Assembly (NCBI GenBank): GCA_002633005.1
Contig: NMRA01001052.1
Coordinates: forward strand, 1 to 48,736
Reading direction: 5' to 3'
Length of the DNA: 48,736 nt
DNA from: Phoronis australis
Lineage: Eukaryota; Phoronida; Phoronidae
The notes below the pieces were generated by a model that did not search any database, had not been told where the DNA came from, and saw only the letters and a program-made list of their open reading frames with translations. The translations under genes and the position numbers were made by a program. Shown one piece after another: positions 22,987 to 33,700 of this stretch. Each line of letters starts with the position of its first letter. The first letter of the stretch is position 1.

Positions 22987-23863
22987 CGGTATAGATAGTT
23001 GGTCCAAAGCAACGAAAGTCTGGATATCAATTGGATACCGAGTACGCAAAATGAAATTAAAAAAATATCTGCAAAGTGAAGAGTTAAGAAAATAAAAATA
23101 AAAAGCGAGTATTTAGATGACGTCGTGAATGTTTAGTATAGGCGGCTGGTCAAAATCAACGAAAGGCTGGATACGGAGTACGCGAAACGAAATTGAAAAA
23201 AAATCTTTAGAAAACGGTAATACATGACGGCGTTCTCCTGATCAGTGACTACCAGACCTAGAGAATTGTGAGCGTGCGATAATATCTAGCTCTTTTGTTA
23301 ACTGCCAAGAAGTCTTTTGTCTTGTATGACAACAGGCAGGCCAGTTATCTGCCGGGTTTAATACGAATCAGGTGTTGACACAGTCAAATCAATGGGGCGA
23401 ATTGGTACGTTCGGAAAGAATAGATTGTTGAAACTTCGGTTGCAGTTGGGCGATTTTGGCAATTCAAAACCTAAACATGATCAGCATTTGACTAGGGGAT
23501 CAGAAATGCTATTGGTTTGTGTTCAAATATGTTATAACTTCACTTCTGTTTTTAACACCAAAACCACCCAGGGTAGACACTATCTTATTGGACATTAGAG
23601 CAATTATAGAACATAACAGAGCTGACCCTCCATCCATGAATACTAGAATGAACTTAATCAGTCGTGTTGGATATTTGCTAGAGGGGTCATCTTCCCAACT
23701 TGTTGTTGGGCTATAGAATCGAACAAGTTGGCATCAACACGAAAACGCCGTAATGAACAAAGAACAGTATTCAAAAAGAGTATCCAATATTTCGTAGGCG
23801 GTCGATCAAACAACAAAAGGCTGGATACCGAGTACGCGAAACGAATTTAAAAAAAATCTCCCT
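22987..23863 (-). repeat. Three ~75-bp repeats inside 5' UTR intron 1
   Basis: Copies at about 22987-23072, 23141-23210 and 23791-23863 share a GGTC/CAAA block, AACGAAAG(G/T)CTGGATA, GAGTACGCGAAACGAA and an A-run ending in TCT. Copy 1 carries an 11-base duplication of the GGATA block. They lie only in this intron and its edges in the window. Confidence 0.82.
23519..23716 (+). other. Coding-like open frame in the intron, opposite strand
   Basis: A 65-codon open stretch reads TILLDIRAIIEHNRADPP and MNTRMNLISRVGYLLEGSS, more protein-like than most chance frames here. There is no family match and no splice evidence. It could be a mobile-element remnant or chance. Confidence 0.2.
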
Positions 23864-23926
23864 AAGAGAATATTACGATAATGAAATTACGAAGAGCAGT
23901 CCTAAAGATAGAATGAAATCACTTAC

Positions 23927-23988
23927 CGAAAATATACTGGTTCTCACTTTGAAATCGTTTTCTCTCCTTGTGTAGACAGAGAATATAC
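23927..23988 (-). other. Non-coding first exon of the zinc-finger gene (start approximate)
   Basis: It ends in an ideal donor (TTTTCG|GTAAGT, last exon base 23927). The start is set about 30 bases after the TATA box at 24019-24012. There is no ATG inside. The next exon would be 22915-22863. Confidence 0.58.
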
Positions 23989-24011
23989 AGCCTATAAATC
24001 TGTACACTTGA

Positions 24012-24019
24012 TTTTTATA
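24012..24019 (-). promoter_or_regulatory. TATA box of the zinc-finger gene
   Basis: TATAAAAA on the minus strand in the context GAACGTATAAAAATC, about 30 bases before the inferred transcription start. CCAAT motifs in reverse orientation lie near -70 (24055-24059) and -185 (24169-24173). Confidence 0.6.
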
Positions 24020-24027
24020 CGTTCGGT

Positions 24028-24210
24028 GACGTGATGCATATTAATGTCACAGGTCCAATCTCGCATTACCAAATATAGGGGCGTGGAATAATCAGAGAAA
24101 CGAAGTGGATAAAATGACCTAACGTAATCTGTGGGAGTGACGACGTGATGCATATTCATACAACAGGTCCAATCTCGTAATACCAAATGTAGGAGCGTGA
24201 AGAACTCACT
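24028..24210. repeat. Promoter-proximal tandem repeat, 114-bp period
   Basis: GACGTGATGCATATT starts at 24028 and 24142. Both units continue with AGGTCCAATCTCG, a TACCAAAT block and GTAGGAGCGTG-like sequence. Each unit therefore carries a CRE-like half-site (GACGT), an octamer-like ATGCATAT and a CCAAT box, directly upstream of the TATA box. Confidence 0.85.
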
Positions 24211-24427
24211 AGAAAGAATTTCATGTAATGTCAAATTGTTTGGAGAACTTGGAGGAATGAAATTAATGTAATGACACATTGCATTCTGTGCACTCGTCAG
24301 CTTCTTGGAACTAAAGTCGGATTTACCCGGTTACAGCTCATTGACGTAATTTGATAAAATCTAGGGGCTTTTTTGTCTAAGTCTGACTTGGTTATGCTGC
24401 TCAGAATAGCACTGTTACATGATAATT

Positions 24428-24569
24428 TTTATCGTAATCTATTTTGCCCGGGGTACGCCACGAGCTATGTTGCAGAGTAAAACAAGAGGATTGGGAATAT
24501 TTGTCATTTATTATGACGTAATAGATAACACTAACTAAGACTCTGCAAGATGGGCATGCAGAAAACGCC
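24428..24569 (+). repeat. 142-bp direct repeat, left copy
   Basis: Identical over its full 142 bases to 25001-25142. It begins TTTATCGTAATC and ends GAAAACGCC. Similarity stops abruptly at both ends. Confidence 0.95.
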
Positions 24570-24840
24570 CACCGGCGTGTACAATGAATATCCCTGCAAG
24601 AGGGAACAAAACAAAAGAACTGCCTGAAGGGCTTAAAGGAAAAGTACAGAACATGAACACAAAAACTGAAAAACCTGAAAAAACCTAACAGGAAGTGTAT
24701 ACGTGCAAAGAGAAAGTGGAACCGCCACCCGGGATGGGGGGTGGGGAAAAAATGAAGAGAACGAACGTAGGTCTTGTAGACGACGAGGTAGGTGGCTGAA
24801 TGAGAGACCACGTTGAACAGAACAAAGGAAATATGGGCGA

Positions 24841-24901
24841 CCAATCAGGAGTCGCGCAGAGAAACGTATGAATACAAAGTACGCCCTAGAGGCTATAAAT
24901 A
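24841..24901 (+). promoter_or_regulatory. CCAAT box and TATA box between the 142-bp repeats
   Basis: CCAATCAG at 24841-24848 and TATAAATA at 24894-24901 have the spacing of a pol II promoter pointing right. No plus-strand gene follows. It could be the promoter of a small terminal-repeat element. Confidence 0.4.
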
Positions 24902-25000
24902 GAGATGAGTAATGCAAAATAAACCCTAAGGACTGGTCTCAAAATAAAGAGACAAGTGTCAAAATAATGACGATAAATGCATTTAATAAGTTAAAATTAA

Positions 25001-25142
25001 TTTATCGTAATCTATTTTGCCCGGGGTACGCCACGAGCTATGTTGCAGAGTAAAACAAGAGGATTGGGAATATTTGTCATTTATTATGACGTAATAGATA
25101 ACACTAACTAAGACTCTGCAAGATGGGCATGCAGAAAACGCC
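25001..25142 (+). repeat. 142-bp direct repeat, right copy
   Basis: Identical to 24428-24569, 573 bases away. The pair plus 431 internal bases resembles a terminal-repeat miniature element. However, no TG...CA ends or target-site duplication are seen, so a recent local duplication or an assembly artefact is equally possible. Confidence 0.95.
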
Positions 25143-26340
25143 AGTGACATTTTAATTTTGAGAAATGTCGGTTGATTATATAACTTTTTTATGCGTCCAG
25201 GTAGCTGCCTATTAGAAACATCTTACCAACGGACCCGTTTCAAGCGAGCAAATTTACTTGAACACATTAAAGACATCGTGGACTCGCCTCTACTCCTCGT
25301 TCGCTCACACAAACATGTGCGGTCAGGTAACAGCGTGTTCTAATATCCTTTGTTATTAATACACGTTCAAAAATAGGTTTCTTTTCAAGTAAGTAATTGT
25401 TAGTTAGGTTCCAAATATACTTAATCGACCCACCAGACAGAAAGTGAAAATGACATAAACAAGTTGCACGTGCTCACTCAGAAGGTCTCGTGGGGCTCGA
25501 ATTGGGCAAAAAGCTCCGCCTCAGAGGGACAAAAGCCCACGAAAATGAGACAAAAATCCAATAAAGAGACGTAAATGCAGAATTCTTAGCTGTGAACGTG
25601 GTAACTTGTTTTTTAAACCCCCGATTTTTGTGAGTAAAAAGGTCCACGTCGTCACGACTTTCAGCACCCTAGATGTTAACCTGGGTTCGCACATGACTTG
25701 TGTAAACAAAAGCTATAATTAGTGTGGCACGTGTCTAGTCCGAGACAGAGTAGAATCTTTAGATAAAACTTATGTAAGAAAATTTATGTAATCAAACCCG
25801 CTAATTGATGGGACAGCTCTCAAATCCCACAGCAGTAAAGCACACAGGAAAATACGACGCGCACGCTCTGTTTGTTGAAGTTGGAATTCCACTGAGACTA
25901 CTACATCGTTTTGCTAAAACGTTTTACGTGGGGCGGACGACCGTATATCTGATTTTAGCTGTAAGGAGTACAACGACAACAAAAATGAAATCGACAAGGC
26001 GAAGAATCTCAAATTGTCAAATTATTATTATTAGTATAGTTCTTTCGGTACCTGGGATAGGTATACGCAACATATGTTGTTGAGAAATAAGAAGGTGCGA
26101 CTTTTGTTGTTGACAGATGTGATAGAACCAAGGGGATACTACAACGACGACACTTGGCTTACGTGAAATCAGGTAATATACCTTTTGTTCTTTATCAGCA
26201 ACGTAATCCCTATTTTGTTTCGGCTCTCGGTCAGTTAAACTCTGCGAGCACAACGTATTCACCGTTTTATTGTTTCGTATTAGAACATCCGGGTGGTAGA
26301 CGGTGCCACACCTAACCTTCCTGATCAGGTCACCAGGCTG
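25143..26340. other. No gene seen
   Basis: About 1.2 kb of unstructured sequence with short open frames only. Confidence 0.4.
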
Positions 26341-26379
26341 TGATTTCAAATTGAACATTTTGGTTCACCGACCACCTCC

Positions 26380-26850
26380 AGTTGCACGCTGGACCTTGAC
26401 CTTGGATTGAGGTGCCTATCCAACGGACGCGTTTCTATGGTGACTGCCATTAGTAAATAAGTTTGTCACACTTCCTAACGCCTAATGCCTTTCTAACAAG
26501 TCTAATTAACCCTATTGCGCCATGAAGCGTGACGTCGTGGGCACTTCTGTCCGGTAGGCTGATGATGTCCCTTTGGTTGCACACGTCACATGTGACCTTT
26601 GACCTTTCCCTTTTGACCTACGACCATTGACCGAGAAAACAATGATGTGCCTGTCTAACGGGTCTAATTAAACATATTACGTAATGAGGTGGGACATCAT
26701 TAACAATTCTGTCTCGTAGGCGCATGATATCCATTTCGATTGCAACGATTGTGACCTCTGACCTTTCATTTCGGATTGATGATCTTTGACCCAGGCGCCT
26801 CATAAACGTACCACGAAAATGAGTTACTATGCCACTGGAATGCATTGCAA
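26380..26850 (+). repeat. Nuclear-receptor half-site repeat, about three tandem units
   Basis: Units start near GTTGCAC at 26382, GTTGCACAC at 26575 and GATTGCAAC at 26737. Each has a TGACCT-rich block: CTTGACCTTGG in unit 1, TGACCTTTGACCTTT with further TTGACC copies in unit 2, and TGACCTCTGACCT in unit 3. CTAATTA and GTCTAAC-like blocks are also shared. A reverse-oriented copy lies at 18930-19165. Confidence 0.75.
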
Positions 26851-27740
26851 AAGCATAGTTTCCTTCAAAAGTGTGGGAGATTCGAGTAACGCTGAGAGCA
26901 GATGACTGCGTCAGTTCTAAGTGGAGAAAGGATGCAGGAATTCAAAAAAGCGTTTTCGGTTGGTTTGATTTGGCCTAATTTTTGGGGGGGAGTTATGCAA
27001 TGTACAAAATTTATCGAAGACTTAAAACAACTGCCTACTTACCGTTCGTCGCAGTTTTCGTCGGTAGCCATATACTAAAATTTCATAATTTTAGAGCCGC
27101 GAAACTGCTTTTTTCAGGAAAGAAGCCTGGGTTCGTTTGATTTTAGGAAGCCCAAATTCCCAATCCCAATCACATTTGTCGTCGCAAACACGAATTACTT
27201 TTCATCTGGAGGCTACAGATCATAACGGAAATAAGTCTTTTAAATTTCAAATTGTATGATGTCCTTGCATGTGTATTTTTTATATTTTTTCGGTCTTGTG
27301 TTTTATGTTTCCTTTTATTTCTCTGTTCATGTTTGAATACAATACATTCATTATTATTATTACACAAACCATGAACCATAATTTTTGTCACGGAATGGAG
27401 ATTGGTTTTATTTTTCCATAATATATGGTATCTTCAAAGGTTTATTCCTTGGTTGCATTCAAACATATATATGACATAAATTTATAGTATTATAAATTTG
27501 ACGGGGCATTTTTAAGTTGAAGCGGTAATGTAGAACAAACTTGTAAAATGGGAAACAGCCCACTGAGACCGGGATAGTTGGCGAATACGCTGTCTGCCAT
27601 GCACAGGGTTGGATCGGGCTCGTTTATCAAGGCACACCTTACATTGTTTTAACTTTATTTTGTGAGTACAGCTAAGAACTAAGTTGAACATTTCCACTCA
27701 GGAATCTGATGAACAGTGGAAATTGACTACATGTAACAAT
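26851..27740. other. No gene seen
   Basis: AT-rich sequence without recognisable coding or RNA features. Confidence 0.4.
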
Positions 27741-27754
27741 TCACAGAGTTAATC

Positions 27755-27805
27755 ACACGCACACGGACACACGCAAACACACTCGCAAGCACAAAAACAC
27801 AAGCA

Positions 27806-27838
<33 letters not shown>

Positions 27839-27880
27839 ACACCCGTACGCACTCACACACACACACACACACACGCGCAC
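27755..27880 (+). repeat. CA microsatellite
   Basis: An imperfect CA-rich tract with two long pure runs (about 27808-27836 and 27854-27873). The minus-strand frame through it (cysteine and valine rich) is an artefact of the repeat. Confidence 0.95.
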
Positions 27881-30279
27881 AAACAAAGTGGTCCTTACAA
27901 GAACCGACGCAAAAAATAACACGAGAAGTTTTTTGTCAGTTACATAAACACATTTATTACCAGATATTCCATTGGAAATTGAAGAACAGACAGACACAAT
28001 ATATTTTTGTAAATTACTGTAACATGATTTTTCATGCTTAGAAAGTCTAAAAAGTTCAATTGTCAGCAACTCAAACTGGACTGAACGATCGTTCCCTTAG
28101 CACACGAATTCAAATGCATGGTGATGGGAAGTAGCAGCGGCTTTAGAACGAGACTGTCGTAATTTATTATATATTGTTTGCAACTGTCGGTGTAATGACT
28201 AAACTACAGAAATCCTCCGATATTAGGACACAACCACCAATTATATTGACACTGATGGAATAAAAACATTGCCTTTATCTCTGAATAAAATAAGCCGTTA
28301 TTACACAGTCATAACAGGCGGCAGATCACGCAGGTCACCATCCTTTCGCGCAGCCTAAAATATAGGCGGCTACCGAATTTTACAATATGTGGACCTTTCA
28401 TATGTGGTCTTTTGACTTGTTTTGTCGATGTTTTTGTTTCACTGAGGCGGACCTCTTTTGCCCACTGCGCCAAATGGAGGGCTCATTCGAGCCCCCGAAC
28501 ACCCCTTCATGGGTGTGACGTGATCACTTTATTAACATTTAATTTCAAATATCTCGATTATCTGATGATTCCTTCTCCAAGTACATAATTTCAATTTCTA
28601 GAATATACATAACAACACGTTTTGTTTTGTATTGTATTACAGTGATATGTTCCCGTATCTAGGTCCATGCATAATTAACATATATAGAAAGCGAAAAATA
28701 TTAGCCGAAACACATTACCAGTAAAATGTTTTCTAATTGTGGCTTTAAAAGGAACTTGTCTAGTTGTAAGCAAAACAAGCTTTGTGATTTCAAGATGTTA
28801 GCCAACCTACAAGATTAGTTTACATGAAACAACATTTACAAACAATAGTTGAGCCATTAAATTAGGTCTAAAATGAAGGCTCTTTATAATGATATAGATT
28901 ATTTTTTCTCATTTAGGCAATAATTATACAATTACTTTTGGAATTGATGCAAAATTGTTAATTTCCCAATTATTCCTTCTTGTTATTGTCATTCTAGAAA
29001 ACACACAACTTACGCTGCCCATAAAATATGTACAAGCTAGGTTCTTAAAATGACAAGTTACAATACCCATACATTAGGTACTTATCTTACCGTTAGAGTT
29101 ATACAGGACAATTTCATACGTACATGTATATAGAATATAACTCAGTAAAATTTAAATTGACTTGTTTTTAATGAAATTTAGAAAAAAGAAAGGCACCTTC
29201 CAAGAAAAAGAACATGTTCAAAATCATTACCAAAGTGTGCATGAGAAATTTGAATGTGGCCATTTTGAGACGATGCGTTCCAACATAACCTTAACGATAT
29301 ATTTTTCAGGTAATATCATAAAAACATGTTCTCATACTTCTTACAAGATACACGGTGATATACCGGGTATCAATGCATGAACTTTTTAATCTAAATAATT
29401 CACAATCAAAAAGTACTTTGAGGCACATTATGAGAGCCTTTGAGAAAAGTTTTATTGAAAACCAAATGAGCGAAAATAATATGTGAGCCTCAGAAGAAGG
29501 GGGCCTTAGAACATTATTACAGACCCAAGCCTGAAGACCACAAGGCGGGGCTTTCGCTTTGCTTTTTGTCCACGGTGAGTTGGTGTCCCTACAAGGGTCC
29601 CCGCTTTTTAGCCACTGTCAGGTGAAACCGCTATAGTAATATAGAATCCGCGTTTTTTCGTCGTGTTCTATTTTAAGCACATGAATGAGTCTTTGAAAGT
29701 AATAATCTTTAATGATGTTTCGGTAGACTTGTAGCCAACAACTGAATTTCCCGCCTTGAGCCACGTAAGACAAGGTCACGTCATAAAAATGTGAGCTGTT
29801 GTCCGCTGCCCTAATAAATAGGGTTTTAAATATCCAGCGTGTTTTCTTTCCCTTATTTTGGGCATTATCACAACTATGGATAATAAACACGCCAATTAAA
29901 AAGTTTTTGTGGTTATCGGATTGGGTCCGATGGCATCCCTTGGGCATCAATCTAACAGATGATTAATCAAAAAATGCTTTTGTTACACTTGCTAGTATGT
30001 GCCTAGTTTGAATTAAGAAAAGACCTAGAAGACACCAACAATATTATTCGCTATACTATGTAAAGTTCTTTTTCTAATAAATACTTGATTTACCAAATTA
30101 TTCGAGGATTCGTACCTCCATGTGAAAACGCAAAGGTTTCCAACAAAAGCCAAGTCCCCAATTACCCGCACGCAACGCGCAAATGACATTGGGTATCAAG
30201 TCACACCATGATGAAGGAGGGACTTCGACAGGAGGACAATGTGTATTTTAATTTCTTGTTTTCCTCTCTCGCAGCTTAC
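27881..30279. other. No convincing gene
   Basis: About 2.4 kb. If the receptor-like gene once continued here on the minus strand, 7TM exons might have lain in this stretch, but none were recognised. A 110-codon minus-strand frame at 29618-29950 has no identifiable domain. Confidence 0.4.
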
Positions 30280-30742
30280 TTTCCAAAAGGCATCAGTATC
30301 TGAAGCTGTCCCTGTGAAATTTGTTGATAATGATATTCTCAAATGTCTTCTCGATGACTGCGAGAAATTTGTCGTTATGTGGCATATCAATTAAATTTTG
30401 ATTTTCTGAACAGGTAAAAGCATACCTTTCAATAGCTTTTAAATTGTTTGCGGGAATAACTAACTATGACAGACTCAGACCATTATAAATTGGAAACATG
30501 ATATGTTTTAGTTCGTTTCCCCAAGATTGAGATGGAGTAAATTATTGAGATTGTTAAATAATACGAAGGGAACGAATTTAATGTTGTTGTAAGATAAATC
30601 TAGCACGCGCACCATGTGGTGAATGTATCGTATTACGTTTCAATGAATTTCTTGACTAGTAAGTAGTTCTCATAATTTCTAAGCCCTTGGACAATGCTAG
30701 CAAAGAGGAGTTTTCGCATGTTAGTACAAAACCTTTGCATTA
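30280..30742 (-). pseudogene. Decayed leucine-rich-repeat region following the LDLa exons
   Basis: Reading on past the stop of the upstream gene shows a broken LRR domain. After ECPAN come TGA and TAA, then CKGFVLTC: together the pattern CPxx(stop)(stop)C with a later C of an LRR N-cap, with the first stop where a cysteine is expected. Next are a TAG (30658-30656) and a frame change into MVRVLDLSYNNIKFVPF and LNNLLHLNLG. The frame then returns to the original with NELKHIMFPIYNGLSLS, a TAG (30466-30464), LVIPANNLKAIERYAF and MPHNDKFLAVIEKTFENI. A further frame change gives SLSTNFTGTASDTDAFWK, just before a donor-like GTAAGC (30279-30274). At least four stops and three frame changes occur in about 460 bases, while the LxxLxLxxN pattern remains clear. 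Confidence 0.78.
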
Positions 30743-33700
30743 TCAATTTGCGGGGCACTCCATAACCAAATCGCATAACTTCTCGTCATCGCCTTTCGGG
30801 CAATCTTCCACGCCATTACAAACTTCAGTTTGGTCCAAACAGAAGAGCTCCCCTTGACACCTGAAGGCTCCAGGGCACGAGTACGTCTCACACGATTGTT
30901 CATCATATCCCCCAATGCAGTCCCAAACCCCATCGCAAACCCTGCGACGAGGTAGGCAGTAACTATGTGGACATTTAAATAAACCCGGGCACTCAAAGTC
31001 CCGACAATTCTTAAGGTGACTGGAATCCCCACAACCTATATCTGGATTGTTCCTATCATAAATGCATGCATGGTGTCGTTCAAAACAGGATGGGTGATCT
31101 TTTCGACAGCGAGATTGGTGAGCAGAAGGGCAAAATGGGGTGAAGTTGTACACTGGTTTTAGTTTAAAAGATTTGGTTTTCCCAAATACCTCTCTACGTT
31201 TGAAGTGCCTTTCAGAAAAAAATTCATCCTCCTGAAAAACACCAGTGCAATCGATTTGCAAATTCTGTCGTTTTTTTCCGGAAATACAAGTGCCGTCGAA
31301 ACATTTGAAACCACCAAACTTATTGCAGTTCTGCTTCCAATCGCAAAAGTCATTACTCTCATCTGAACTATCGGAACAATGGGCAACAAAATCGCACGTA
31401 AGTGTTTTGTCAACACATTGTCCGGACAAACATCTGAACTCGCTAGTAGAACAAGGTGGGAATAAACAGAAATCTTCGTCGCTGTTGTCCTCGCAGTCGT
31501 CTTGGAAATTGCATACTGCAGAAAGTGATATGCACCTGCCATTGCTGCATCTGGAACAAACGTAGTCATTTGAGGTGAGAATAAGAATAAAGAAATCTGA
31601 AATTTATCGGAAAACCTTTTTTGAATTTTCTTGTGAGCAGATATTGTAAACTTCTTGAAAAATCTGAAAATGAGTTTTCTTAAATTCTGCAGTTAATTGT
31701 GACCAGTGGACCGAAATTAGTGGGTTTCTTTGAATGATGACTACGCACATTACATTAAATCTGTATAATATTAACCACATGGTAACCTGAAGTAATGCTA
31801 ACATAGTGGTGTTTCTTAGGGTTTGTTTGTAAGCAAAATTTAAATAACAGGAAAATGTATTAAAATTTGATTCCCCTTAAACTTAAGCAAAGTATTCATA
31901 AAAAATGCTATTATATCAAAAATCCTTAAATTTAGTCACACGCTCTACTTTTCTCTTGCTGATGATACGGACTTTTAAATTTTTTCCATTTTTTAAATTT
32001 AGCTGTCATGCAATTTGTTTGCGTAAAGCGCTACCTGCTGAGAATTCGACCAGCCAATCAGAAACGCTGGTGTAAAAAAAATTAGGAGGAAAATTCAGTG
32101 CTCTATATCCCCTAGAGGGCACGCATGGAACCAATGACAGCTGGCCCATAGCCATGAGTTTGAGAGACGGCTAAGCTGACCAATCAGGGCGCAGCAATCT
32201 GGACCCACCTTCATTTTTCGCCGTCTCTAACAACACGTCGTCGGTTAAACTGATTTATTCTTGACATTTTTGCAAGGGGCGGAGCTTACAAGAGGTCAAC
32301 TGTGAGGTCAAGATGAATTCGTTTCTACAGAAACTAAACTAATTGCCAGTGGATGTTTTTAGTTTAAAACCAGATTTTAATATGCTTTGATTCCCGAAGA
32401 AGCACTTTATGTAAAATTAGCACATAACAATTTTTTGAATTTGTTGACGTGGAAGCTTTGATTGTTATTCATATGGTACGCAACGTAAATCTTTTTCAAA
32501 ATAAAGTAATGTGACTCGACATTCCTTAGTTGCCGCACGTAAAGCAAGAATATTTTGTGCGCAAGTGCATACCTACATGAAATATCATGCATTCACGAAC
32601 TACTCAAACAACCCTTACACTAAGGTAGGAAGTCCATACATTATGATTAAAGAAAATGATGTATTTTACACTTAGGGATGAATTCGTGAACTAAGGTAAT
32701 CAATTCGCTGATTGACAGTTAGCATAACACCGACATCTATGTCAAGGAGATGGCAGATGACTCGTCATTGTTATACAAAGTTTACGAGATTGTTAACGAT
32801 TCAATAAAGATCTGTATTCAATTGTCGAAAAGAAGTACTACTATTCATAGGCACCTCTTAATGGTGAACGTTATGTCGCCCATTACAATATTTACCTGTT
32901 TTTGCTTTTATCTTACCTAAATTGTTTGCGTCCACAGTAATTGCATGAAATCTCGTCCTCACCACTTGTACAGTCGTTCACACCATTGCAGAGGCTTAAT
33001 ATGCTTACACAGGTACCGTCATTGCACTTCCATTGGGACTTTGAACATCTGGTTTCCCGCTTCTCGTCTATACTTTTTTCGCACATCACGCTTAACGGAA
33101 ATACGCTACCGAGGTTTTCAGCATTGCATTTTACTTGACGCTTTGTCCAATGTATAGGATTGTCTTCATCTGCAACAGCCTGATTCCCAACATAGTTTCC
33201 AAAAATAACTTCGCAAGTAGTTAAAGAAATGTTTCGTAACCACACAGAGCCATACTCAGGACGAAACCTCCATACAGTCATTAATGCATGTATTTGATTT
33301 CTATCCGGAGTAGCAAGTTTGCCACAACGACTACGGCATGAAGAGAATGCAGAAGTAAAATTCAAGACTTCATCAATGTTATTTTGACTTGTTATCATTC
33401 GATAACATTTTTTATTGTTGTAAGTCCAACCTGGTGAACACAATTTTGCGGTTGAAAACTGATTGAAGTCTTTAACGTGTAACCGACTCGGTTTATCGCA
33501 ATCTGGACAAGACTTTGCACTTGCTTCGCAAATCACCGTTGCATATTCTAAACTAAAACTGCAGGGGAATGAGAACCAACTGTCACCAATGAATGGACTT
33601 TGTATTACCATTACTGTGCAATTTGCTTCTAGATTTTTCGTTGGTTGCATCATTCTTTCGGATATCACCTGCAGCATGTCGTTACTGTAATTTTCATTAG

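Noticed and set aside
24095-24106. Interferon-type response element (GAAACGAAG) in the promoter
   Set aside because: The spacing between the GAA units is one base short of the consensus.
24401-24844. 147-codon minus-strand frame
   Set aside because: It crosses one 142-bp repeat and is phenylalanine-rich from A-rich antisense sequence; there is no domain or splice signal.
27749-28069. Cysteine/valine-rich minus-strand frame
   Set aside because: It is a translation of the CA microsatellite.
29618-29950. 110-codon minus-strand frame as a lost 7TM or C-terminal exon of the receptor-like gene
   Set aside because: It has no membrane segments and no family resemblance.
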